DNA of 64,000 bases. It comes from Bradyrhizobium sp. 141. GTDB taxonomy: Bacteria > Pseudomonadota > Alphaproteobacteria > Rhizobiales > Xanthobacteraceae. The DNA is taken from positions 55,769 to 119,768 of the forward strand of contig NZ_JADPKR010000046.1 in assembly GCF_023074055.1 (NCBI RefSeq), given 5' to 3'. The position numbers were made by a program, and so were the translations under genes. The notes below the pieces were generated by a model that saw nothing but the letters and a program-made list of their open reading frames with translations, was not told the DNA's origin and did not search any database. This document shows, piece by piece, positions 36,521 through 44,016 of the stretch (its first letter is position 1; each line of letters starts with the position of its first letter).

Positions 36521-38017
36521 GGGTTCAGGAAGCCCCTGTTCGGCCAGAAAGTGCGTGAGCCTGTCGATCTGCTGGGAGTTGACGAAGGCGGCAATGTAAC
36601 CGTCAGGACGCACCAGCACCCAATCCCCCGGCGACACGGTGTACGCCGCGCGAAAGTGCTCGCTTTCATCGACGAGCTCGGCATTCGGGCCGATGCAATG
36701 GATGTGCAGTCCAGTGCGCGCCGATACGGCCCCGCGGTTCACCTGATAGCCAAGCAGCGTCCAATGAGTCCCCCGAAGCAACCCGAACAAGCGTATCGGC
36801 TGTCCGGCGGCCCCGCGTAGCGGCGCATCCGGTGCACGAGCTCCCGCGAACGGGCCTGCGATGTGCCCTGACAGTTCTAGTGCCAAGGGCGATCCTCGAT
36901 AGCCGATGTCGAGTTGCTGCACCTCGCGGCCGCGCCTCATGTCGCCGCGCTTGGCCGCCTCCAGCAAGTCGGTGGAAAGGCCGAGCATAGTTGCAGCGAC
37001 GGGGCGCCGTTCTCTCTCGTAACTGTCGAGCAGAGTTGCGGACGCGCCGCCGATAGCGGCGGCCAGTTTCCAGCCGAGATTATAGGCGTCCTGCACGCTG
37101 GTGTTGAGACCTTGTCCCCCCGTCGGGGGATGAATGTGAGCCGCATCGCCAATCAGAAATGCGCGGCCGTCCCTGTAGCGATCGGCGAGGCGCGCGTTCA
37201 TCTGATAGGCCGACGCCCAATGCACGGACTGAATGCGGATATCGTTGCGCGCCGTGCGCTCGGCGACCATCATCGAAAGTCCTTCGGCCGATAGATCGAC
37301 CTCGCCTTCGAGCGGAACGGGCGCCTGCAATTGAAACAGCTCCGTTCCGGCCAGCGGACACAGCGAGATCTGCCGATCCATCGCGCCATCGTTGAAACGG
37401 TGCCACGCCGTGCGGTCCAGCCCCGACAGGATAACATCGGCTACGACGGCTCGTACGCCGAGCGTCTTGCCTTGAAAACCAATACCGAGTTCGTGACGCA
37501 CGAAGCTGCGGCCGCCATCGGCGCCGATGAGGTAATGCACCCGTAGCGTCTCTTCGCCGGCTCCGCCTGAAAGACGCGCAGTCACGCCGTCCTCATCCTG
37601 CTCCAGGCCGACCAATTCGCAACCAAATTCCACTCGTCCGCCGAGTCCGAGCAGGCGTTCGCGCATCACAGCTTCGGTCAGAAATTGCGGGATGATCAGC
37701 GCCATGTTGTAGGGCTCGGCGGGGGGAGGGGCCGTGTGCTCTGCCATCTCTGATGCGATGAAGCTGCCGTCATCGCGGTATTTGCGCTGCGGCGGGTAGA
37801 GACCGCCGGCGGCAACGATGCGGTCGACGATGCCGAGATCCTCGAAAATCTCGAGGGTTCGAGGCTGGATTCCCTTGCCGCGAGACCCTTGGAACGGGCC
37901 GTCTTGCTTCTCGATCAGCCGAAAGGACACGCCTCGCCGCGCAAGGTCGATGGCGAGCGTAAGGCCGGCCGCGCCTGCTCCGCAGATCAGGACATCCGGA
38001 GCGAATTGCTTTGTCAT
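36503..38017 (-). CDS. FAD-dependent aromatic monooxygenase (PheA/TfdB family)
   Basis: 504 residues from ATG 38017, with GAGGGTGCC upstream. The N-terminal FAD fingerprint is 'DVLICGAGAAGLTLAIDLAR'. The second nucleotide motif is 'LIGADGGRSFVRHELGI', and 'GRAFLIGDAAHIHPPTGGQG' followed by 'LNTSVQDAYNLGWKLAA' is the GD motif of group A flavoprotein hydroxylases. A thioredoxin-like C-terminal domain (about 380-495) is present, as in phenol and resorcinol hydroxylases. It uses NAD(P)H and O2 to hydroxylate an aromatic ring; the substrate is unknown. It is divergent from a MarR gene 50 bp away. The last residues are encoded by a palindromic repeat. Confidence 0.9.
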   Translation of the reverse strand: MTKQFAPDVLICGAGAAGLTLAIDLARRGVSFRLIEKQDGPFQGSRGKGIQPRTLEIFEDLGIVDRIVAAGGLYPPQRKYRDDGSFIASEMAEHTAPPPAEPYNMALIIPQFLTEAVMRERLLGLGGRVEFGCELVGLEQDEDGVTARLSGGAGEETLRVHYLIGADGGRSFVRHELGIGFQGKTLGVRAVVADVILSGLDRTAWHRFNDGAMDRQISLCPLAGTELFQLQAPVPLEGEVDLSAEGLSMMVAERTARNDIRIQSVHWASAYQMNARLADRYRDGRAFLIGDAAHIHPPTGGQGLNTSVQDAYNLGWKLAAAIGGASATLLDSYERERRPVAATMLGLSTDLLEAAKRGDMRRGREVQQLDIGYRGSPLALELSGHIAGPFAGARAPDAPLRGAAGQPIRLFGLLRGTHWTLLGYQVNRGAVSARTGLHIHCIGPNAELVDESEHFRAAYTVSPGDWVLVRPDGYIAAFVNSQQIDRLTHFLAEQGLPEPASARP

Positions 38018-38029
38018 GGCACCCTCAAT

Positions 38030-38094
38030 ATGTGTAATATGCACACATTAGGCAGAGGGTGATCGGGATGTCAAGAAGAGTGCAAAATACACAT
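38030..38094. promoter_or_regulatory. Predicted MarR operator between the monooxygenase and its regulator
   Basis: ATGTGT (38030-38035) and ACACAT (38043-38048) form an inverted pair with a 7-bp gap, immediately before both start codons. A third ACACAT half-site (38089-38094) lies just inside the regulator gene. The small divergent gap and the MarR gene make this the likely binding site; that is inference. Confidence 0.55.
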
Positions 38095-38547
38095 ATTAAA
38101 AAGCAGGTGCGCTCGCTTCACGAAGCGTTGATCGACATCGTCAGCGTCATGAACCGCCGGCAGGGCGACGACATGATGATCCGCGAGGCGGGCATCTCGC
38201 TCGATCGTGCGCTGTTTCCGCTGCTCGTCGGCATCGAGCGGCGCGGCCCGATCGGGGTCGTCGATCTCGCCGACCGGATGGGACGGGACTACACCACGGT
38301 CAGCAGGCAGGTCGCGAAACTGGAAAGTCTGGGTTTGGCCAAACGCCACGCCAGCGAAACGGATCGTCGCGTCAGCGAAGCCACCGTTACCCCCACCGGC
38401 AAAGCCATGACAGACGCGGTCGACAGGGCCCGCGAACGGATTGTCGCGGCGATGTTTGCGACTTGGGACGATCAGGACGTCGAGGATCTCGTGCGTTTGA
38501 TGCGCAAGCTCGCAGACGCGATGATCGCACCGGATCTCCCAAGCTGA
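38068..38547 (+). CDS. MarR-family transcriptional regulator
   Basis: 159 residues from ATG 38068 (GTG 38059 is an alternative). The winged helix covers about residues 50-115: 'PIGVVDLADRMGRDYTTVSR' is the recognition region, 'QVAKLESLGLAKRHASETDR' leads into the wing, and 'VSEATVTPTGKAMTDAVDRA' follows it. N- and C-terminal helices for dimerisation are present. It is divergent from the FAD monooxygenase gene, with an ATGTGT-N7-ACACAT element between them, so it probably represses both genes until a phenolic ligand binds. Confidence 0.9.
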   Translation: MSRRVQNTHIKKQVRSLHEALIDIVSVMNRRQGDDMMIREAGISLDRALFPLLVGIERRGPIGVVDLADRMGRDYTTVSRQVAKLESLGLAKRHASETDRRVSEATVTPTGKAMTDAVDRARERIVAAMFATWDDQDVEDLVRLMRKLADAMIAPDLPS

Positions 38548-38573
38548 AAGTCGCTCACGTAGAGCGCATTTAG

Positions 38574-38939
38574 TCACCGCCCAAGCTGCTTCGGATCGTA
38601 ATAGAACCGTTCCTCAATCAGCTTGTCGCCTTGCCAGGTCTGCCACGCGATCTCGTCCAGCGTTCGTGTGACGCCCTCTGCATTCGTGAAGCTGAACTTC
38701 CAGCGGGCCGCGACATGGTCGCCTTCGATCAAGCTCGGCCCGATGCGCACGGCCTTGACCTCCTTTGAAGCCGCCAGCACGCCGCGCTCCTTGGCGACGA
38801 GTTTGTCCCGCCCGACCGTCGGGGCGGCGTTGTTCTCGTAGGTGGCGGCATCGGGCGTATAGAATTGCTCGATCGCGCCAATGAAATCCCCTTCCTCCAG
38901 CCGCTTGGCAAAGGCTTCGACGATGTCCCGGCTCGGCAT
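38574..38939 (-). CDS. SnoaL-like/NTF2-fold protein
   Basis: 121 residues from ATG 38939 (GAGGTG upstream). 'DIVEAFAKRLEEGDFIGAIE' and 'QFYTPDAATYENNAAPTVGR' form the typical helix-strand opening of SnoaL-like polyketide-cyclase folds. 'HVAARWKFSFTNAEGVTRTL' and 'IEERFYYDPKQ' are the closing sheet. Members range from isomerases to ligand-binding proteins, so no reaction can be named. It is divergent from a TetR gene, and a double palindrome lies in the 102 bp between them, so it is likely the regulator's target. Confidence 0.8.
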   Translation of the reverse strand: MPSRDIVEAFAKRLEEGDFIGAIEQFYTPDAATYENNAAPTVGRDKLVAKERGVLAASKEVKAVRIGPSLIEGDHVAARWKFSFTNAEGVTRTLDEIAWQTWQGDKLIEERFYYDPKQLGR

Positions 38940-38958
38940 GGCGCACCTCACGATTAAA

Positions 38959-38994
38959 ACCGACTGATAGTCGGTAAGTACCGACCGGTGGTCG
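38959..38994. promoter_or_regulatory. Double palindromic operator of a TetR regulator
   Basis: ACCGACT-GAT-AGTCGGT (38959-38975) and CGACC-GGT-GGTCG (38982-38994) are perfect inverted repeats with similar half-sites. Their centres are about 21 bp apart, i.e. two helical turns. They lie between the divergent SnoaL-like and TetR genes. Binding by the adjacent regulator is inferred. Confidence 0.65.
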
Positions 38995-39041
38995 AAAAGT
39001 CAACTGGCTGCATGGTTCGAATTCGACTAGACGAGAGAACC

Positions 39042-39632
39042 ATGGCGAAACAGGCGGAGCGGCGGGCGGCGACATTGGAAGCGATCCTGACGGCGGCACG
39101 TCGCCTGTTCGGGACGCAAGGCTTTGCCGCCACCACCATGGACGAGATCGCGGACGGAGCCCGCATCGCCAAGGGCGCGGTCTATCATCACTTCAAGAAC
39201 AAGGAGGCGGTGTTCGAAGCCGTGTTCGACCAGGTCTCGCGCGACCTCGTGGTGGAGATCGACGGTGCCGCGCGCGCCGAGACGGACGTGCTCGCCGCGA
39301 TGGTCGCTGGCACCCAGCATTATTTTGCCGCGACGGCGAAGGGCCCGACCGGCCAGATCATCCTGCGCGACGGTCCGGCCGTGCTCGGCTGGGAGCGCTG
39401 GCGCGAGATCGACGCCAAACATTTCGGCGGCAAGCTGCCGCGTGCGATCGCGGCCGCGATGGAGGCCGGCATCATCGCGCGCCAGCCGGTCGAGCCACTG
39501 GCGCGGCTGCTGCTCGGCGCGGTGACGGAAGCTGCGGTGGCCTGCGCCGGACGCGCGGATATCGCAAGGGCTGGTGCGGAATATGCCCGTGCGTTCAAGT
39601 CGCTGGTCGAGGCGCTGCGCGTGCGGGAATGA
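39042..39632 (+). CDS. TetR-family transcriptional regulator
   Basis: 196 residues from ATG 39042, chosen over upstream in-frame ATGs because those would overlap the operator. The HTH is in 'RRAATLEAILTAARRLFGTQ', 'GFAATTMDEIADGARIAKGA' and 'VYHHFKNKEAVFEAVFDQVS' (about residues 8-60). A variable helical ligand domain follows, ending 'YARAFKSLVEALRVRE'. It is divergent from the SnoaL-like gene and 54 bp upstream of a GMC oxidoreductase gene. Both could be under its control through the double palindrome at 38959-38994. Confidence 0.92.
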   Translation: MAKQAERRAATLEAILTAARRLFGTQGFAATTMDEIADGARIAKGAVYHHFKNKEAVFEAVFDQVSRDLVVEIDGAARAETDVLAAMVAGTQHYFAATAKGPTGQIILRDGPAVLGWERWREIDAKHFGGKLPRAIAAAMEAGIIARQPVEPLARLLLGAVTEAAVACAGRADIARAGAEYARAFKSLVEALRVRE

Positions 39633-39686
39633 TTGTGCTAAGTGACGAAACGGAAACGTCCATGGTAACAAGAAGACTAGCAACAG

Positions 39687-41309
39687 ATGACCGCAAACTC
39701 TCTCGCACCATCCGATCCCGAATTCGACTACATCATCGTCGGCGCCGGCTCCGCCGGCTGCGTCCTCGCCAATCGGCTCTCGGCGAACGGCAAGCACAGC
39801 GTTCTGCTGCTCGAGGCCGGCCCGAAGGATTCCAACATCTGGATCCACGTGCCGCTCGGCTATGGCAAGCTGTTCAAGGAGAAGTCCGTCAACTGGATGT
39901 ATCAGACCGAGCCGGAGCCCGAGCTGAAGGGACGTCAGGTGTTCCAGCCGCGCGGCAAGACGCTGGGCGGCTCGAGCTCGATCAACGGTCTGCTTTATGT
40001 CCGGGGCCAGCACGAGGACTACGACCGCTGGCGCCAGCTCGGCAACACCGGCTGGGGCTATGACAACGTGCTGCCCTATTTCAAGAAGGCCGAGAACCAG
40101 TCGCGGGGGGCCGATCAGTATCATGGCAGCGGCGGTCCGCTGCCGGTGTCCAACATGGTCGTGACCGATCCGCTGTCGAAAGCTTTCATCGACGCCGCGG
40201 TCGAGACCGGTCTGCCCTACAACCCTGATTTCAACGGTGCCACGCAAGAAGGCGTCGGCCTGTTCCAGACCACGACGCGCAACGGCCGCCGCGCCTCGAC
40301 CTCGGTGGCTTATCTTGGTCCGGCCAAGACCCGCGGCAATCTCAAGATCGAAACTGGCGCGCTCGGCCAGCGCGTGCTGTTCGAGGGCCGCCGCGCCGTC
40401 GGCGTCGAATATCGGCAAGGCGCGCAAACCCGCCGCGCCCGCGCCCGCAACGAGATCGTGCTGTCGAGCGGAGCCTACAATTCGCCGCAGCTGCTGCAGC
40501 TCTCCGGCGTCGGTCCCGCCGATCTCCTGCGCAAGCATGGCATCGATGTCGTGCTGGACGCGCGGGGCGTCGGTCACGACCTCCAGGACCACATGCAGGT
40601 CCGCATCGTGATGCGCTGCTCGCAGAAGATCACGCTGAACGACACCGTCAATCATCCGCTCCGCCGCACCATGGCCGGCGCGCGCTATGCGCTATTCCGG
40701 AAGGGCTGGCTGACCATCGCAGCCGGCACCGCGGGCGCGTTCTTCAAGACCAGCCCGCGGCTGGCCTCGCCCGATATCCAGGTGCATTTCTTGCCGTTCT
40801 CGACCGACAAGATGGGCGAGAAGCTGCACGATTTCTCCGGCTTCACTGCCTCGGTCTGCCAGCTCCGCCCCGAAAGCCGCGGAACCTTGCGCATCAAGAG
40901 CGCCGACCCGACCGTGCCGCCGGAAATTCGCATCAACTACATGTCGACCGAGACCGACCGCACCACCAACGTCGAAGGCCTGAAAATCCTGCGCAAGATC
41001 CTGAATGCGCCGGCGATGCAGCCATTTGTGGTCAGCGAATACGATCCCGGGGCGAAGGTATCTACGGATGCCGAGCTGCTGGATTATTGCCGCGAGCGCG
41101 GCAGCACCATCTACCATCCGACCTCGACCTGTCGTATGGGCAATGATGCGCTCGCGGTGGTCGATCAGCGGTTGAAGGTGAGGGGGCTCGAAGGCATTCG
41201 GGTCGTCGACGGCTCGATCATGCCGGACCTCGTCTCGGGAAACACCAACGCGCCGATCATCATGATCGCCGAAAAGGCCTCCGACATGATATTGGAGGAT
41301 GCGCGGTAA
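39687..41309 (+). CDS. GMC-family FAD oxidoreductase (alcohol/choline dehydrogenase-like)
   Basis: 540 residues from ATG 39687. The FAD motif is 'FDYIIVGAGSAGCVLANRLS', the GMC signature 1 is 'GKTLGGSSSINGLLYVRG' and signature 2 is 'GAYNSPQLLQLSGVGP'. The catalytic His pair is in 'IYHPTSTCRMG' and in 'VSGNTNAPIIMIAEKASDMI' (where Asn occupies the second site). Family members oxidise alcohols such as choline, polyethylene glycol or aromatic alcohols. There are no bet genes nearby, so choline is not assumed. It follows the TetR gene and precedes hemC by 25 bp, possibly by chance. Confidence 0.88.
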   Translation: MTANSLAPSDPEFDYIIVGAGSAGCVLANRLSANGKHSVLLLEAGPKDSNIWIHVPLGYGKLFKEKSVNWMYQTEPEPELKGRQVFQPRGKTLGGSSSINGLLYVRGQHEDYDRWRQLGNTGWGYDNVLPYFKKAENQSRGADQYHGSGGPLPVSNMVVTDPLSKAFIDAAVETGLPYNPDFNGATQEGVGLFQTTTRNGRRASTSVAYLGPAKTRGNLKIETGALGQRVLFEGRRAVGVEYRQGAQTRRARARNEIVLSSGAYNSPQLLQLSGVGPADLLRKHGIDVVLDARGVGHDLQDHMQVRIVMRCSQKITLNDTVNHPLRRTMAGARYALFRKGWLTIAAGTAGAFFKTSPRLASPDIQVHFLPFSTDKMGEKLHDFSGFTASVCQLRPESRGTLRIKSADPTVPPEIRINYMSTETDRTTNVEGLKILRKILNAPAMQPFVVSEYDPGAKVSTDAELLDYCRERGSTIYHPTSTCRMGNDALAVVDQRLKVRGLEGIRVVDGSIMPDLVSGNTNAPIIMIAEKASDMILEDAR

Positions 41310-41334
41310 TCTCGCGCGGTGAAAGGACGACAGC

Positions 41335-42315
41335 TTGGCTATTCGACTTCGGATCGGCACCCGCAAGAGCGCGATGGCGCTGGCACAGACGGAAGAGATC
41401 GCGCGCCGCCTGACCGCCGCCGTGCCCGGTCTTGACGTCGAGATCGTCAAGTTCGACACCACGGGCGATCTCGACCAGACCAGCAAGCTGCTGCCGCATG
41501 GCGGCAAGGGCGGCGCCTTTGTGGCGCAGATCCGCGCCGCGGTGTTGTCGGGCGAATTGCAGGCGGCGATGCACTCGCTGAAGGACATGCCGGGCAACGA
41601 GGACACGCCGGGCCTCGTCATCGGCGCCACGCTGTCGCGCGATCCGGCCAGTGACGCGCTGGTGCTGCGGGACGGCGTAACACTGGAGGCGCTGCGCCAG
41701 TCCGGCGGCAAGGGGTTCAAGATCGGCACCAATGCCGTCCGCCGCGCCGCTTATGCGCGTCGGTTGTTTCCGGATGTGGAAGTGATCCACTTCCGCGGTG
41801 CCGCCGACACGCGCGTGCGAAAACTCGACAATGGCGAGAAGCAGCGCCTGCCGGATGGCGGCGCCGTGGGCCCGGCCGACGCGCTGATCATGGCGCGTTC
41901 GGGCCTCGACCGCGTCGGCCTCGCCGGCCGCATCGCCTACGAATTCACCGCGGCGGAGATGCTGCCTGCGGCGGGGCAGGGCATCGTCGCCGTCGAATGC
42001 GCGGCGCAGGATTGGCAAACGCGAAAAATCCTTTCATCGATCGACGATCCCGCCGCGCATGCCAGCGCGGATGCCGAGCGCGAGGTCTTGTGGGTGCTGA
42101 ACGGCCACTGCAATTCGCCGGTGGCGGGGTTCTCGACCATCGCGGGCGATCAGATGTCGCTCACCGCATCCGTGCTCGATCTCTCCGGCAACACCATCAT
42201 CGAAGCCTCGCGCGCAGGTCCCGCCAATCGCCCGCGCGAACTCGGCCGTGCGGTGGGCCTGGATCTGCTGGGTAAGGGTGCCGCCGAGATCATCGAGCGC
42301 AGCCGGCCGCGCTGA
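41335..42315 (+). CDS. hemC: Hydroxymethylbilane synthase homologue (divergent)
   Basis: 326 residues from TTG 41335, with AAAGGA upstream. Compared with E. coli HemC from memory, the catalytic parts are kept: Arg in 'RIGTRKSAMALAQ', Lys-Asp in 'HSLKDMP', the Arg pair in 'GTNAVRRAAYARRL', two Arg in 'RGAADTRVRKLDNGE', and the dipyrromethane-cofactor Cys in 'NGHCNSPVAGFS' (about residue 257). Two oddities: the usual 'RGN' is 'RGA', and about 12 extra residues ('KQRLPDGGAVGP') follow 'LDNGE'. It should polymerise four porphobilinogens. A second, standard hemC may exist elsewhere. Confidence 0.85.
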   Translation: MAIRLRIGTRKSAMALAQTEEIARRLTAAVPGLDVEIVKFDTTGDLDQTSKLLPHGGKGGAFVAQIRAAVLSGELQAAMHSLKDMPGNEDTPGLVIGATLSRDPASDALVLRDGVTLEALRQSGGKGFKIGTNAVRRAAYARRLFPDVEVIHFRGAADTRVRKLDNGEKQRLPDGGAVGPADALIMARSGLDRVGLAGRIAYEFTAAEMLPAAGQGIVAVECAAQDWQTRKILSSIDDPAAHASADAEREVLWVLNGHCNSPVAGFSTIAGDQMSLTASVLDLSGNTIIEASRAGPANRPRELGRAVGLDLLGKGAAEIIERSRPR

Positions 42316-42351
42316 GCTCTTACCAAAATGTCATTGGGGCGATGATGGCAC

Positions 42352-42480
42352 CATGCCCCTGTTTTGCCCGACGTGTCAAACGCGCGCGGAGCCGCGCCAT
42401 GCCAGCCCAAATCTTTCAATGACTTGTCTACTGTGCATGGGGTTGTTTTCGCGTTTTTGTTTCCGGCCCCTCAGGGGCGG
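42352..42480. repeat. Probable interspersed repeat between hemC and hemE
   Basis: The stretch includes 'TTTTGCCCGACGTGTCAAA' (42362-42380) and 'ctactgtgcatggggttgtt' (42429-42448). I recognise both as pieces of a repeat frequent between genes in Bradyrhizobium. A short hairpin, CCCCT/AGGGG, follows near 42467-42478. Only one copy occurs in this window, so the family call rests on memory. Confidence 0.5.
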
Positions 42481-42486
42481 CACGAA

Positions 42487-43521
42487 CTAGCCCCGCACGC
42501 GCTTCAGCATCTGCTCGACATGGGCGATCGGCGTTTCCGGCTGGATGCCGTGGCCGAGATTGAAGATCAGGCGCCCTTGCGCAAAATTGGCCAGCACGTT
42601 GTCCACCGCGCGGTCGAGCGCGGCGCCGCCCGTGATCAGCACCAGCGGATCGAGATTGCCCTGCACGGCGACCTTGCTCTGGACGCGCTCGCGGATGAAG
42701 GCCGGCTCCGCGGTCCAGTCGATGCTGACGGCATTGACGCCGGTTGCCTCGACGTAAGCAGGCAGCTGTGCGCCGGCACCGCGCGGGAATCCGATGATCT
42801 TCGCATCCGGCACCTTGGCCCGCACGCCCTCCACGATGCGCCGCGTCGGTTCGACCGACCAGCGCGCGAATTCGGCCGGCGGCAGCACACCGGCCCAGGT
42901 GTCGAAGATCTGCAGGGCATTGGCGCCGGCGGCGAGCTGCGCCAGCAGATATTCGATCGAGCTCTCGACCAGCACGTCGATGATTTTCGCGAATGCCTCC
43001 GGATGCCGGTAGGCCATCATCCGTGCCGGCGCCTGGTCGGGCGTGCCCTGGCCAGCAACCATGTAGGTCGCGACCGTCCACGGCGCGCCGCAGAAGCCGA
43101 TCAGGGCGACCTCAGGATCCAGCGCGCCGCGCACGAGCTTGAGCGCCTCGAACACCGGCGCGAGTTTGCCGAGATCGGCGTGCGGCGCCAGCGTCGCGAC
43201 CTTTGCGGGATCATCCAGCGGATCCAGCCGCGGGCCCTCGCCGACCTCGAACCGGACCGAGCGTCCGAGCGCATAGGGGATCACCAGAATATCCGAGAAG
43301 ATGATCGCGGCATCGAAGCCGAACCTGCGGATCGGTTGCAGCGTCACCTCGGCCGCAAGCTCCGGGTTGAAGCAGAGATCGAGGAAGCCGCCGGCCTTGG
43401 CGCGCACCTCGCGATATTCCGGCAGATAGCGGCCGGCCTGCCGCATCATCCACATGGGCGGGATGCTCTGGCGCTGGCCGGAGAGCACGTCGATGAAGGA
43501 CTTTTTTGCAGATTGGGGCAC
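42487..43521 (-). CDS. hemE: Uroporphyrinogen decarboxylase
   Basis: 344 residues, close to E. coli HemE (354). '[20 protein letters not shown]' contains the substrate-binding arginines, '[16 protein letters not shown]' the catalytic Asp, and '[20 protein letters not shown]' the active-site Tyr. '[11 protein letters not shown]' and '[14 protein letters not shown]' close the barrel. It decarboxylates the four acetates of uroporphyrinogen III to give coproporphyrinogen III in the cytoplasm. It is convergent with the hemC homologue 171 bp away, so the heme connection is spatial, not operonic. Confidence 0.97.
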   Translation of the reverse strand: MPQSAKKSFIDVLSGQRQSIPPMWMMRQAGRYLPEYREVRAKAGGFLDLCFNPELAAEVTLQPIRRFGFDAAIIFSDILVIPYALGRSVRFEVGEGPRLDPLDDPAKVATLAPHADLGKLAPVFEALKLVRGALDPEVALIGFCGAPWTVATYMVAGQGTPDQAPARMMAYRHPEAFAKIIDVLVESSIEYLLAQLAAGANALQIFDTWAGVLPPAEFARWSVEPTRRIVEGVRAKVPDAKIIGFPRGAGAQLPAYVEATGVNAVSIDWTAEPAFIRERVQSKVAVQGNLDPLVLITGGAALDRAVDNVLANFAQGRLIFNLGHGIQPETPIAHVEQMLKRVRG

Positions 43522-43552
43522 GAATGGTCCTGAACAGGGTTATGGCTCCTGA

Positions 43553-43843
<291 letters not shown>

Positions 43844-44016
43844 CGGAGTGCGACGCCGGATTCCGATCGGCTTGCTAATGTCCTGTTAGCGATGCGCTGA
43901 TCGCAGCGTCCGTACGACTACGGAAAACCGGCCTATCGCGGCCTATTCCGGCGGTACTTTCAGAGTTCTATAACAGAAGCGGCAGAGGTTCCGAAACATC
44001 GGAGAAACTCTGCCGC

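Noticed and set aside
39687..41309. Choline dehydrogenase betA
   Set aside because: The GMC signatures fit, but there is no betB, betI or choline transporter gene nearby, and the family covers many alcohols.
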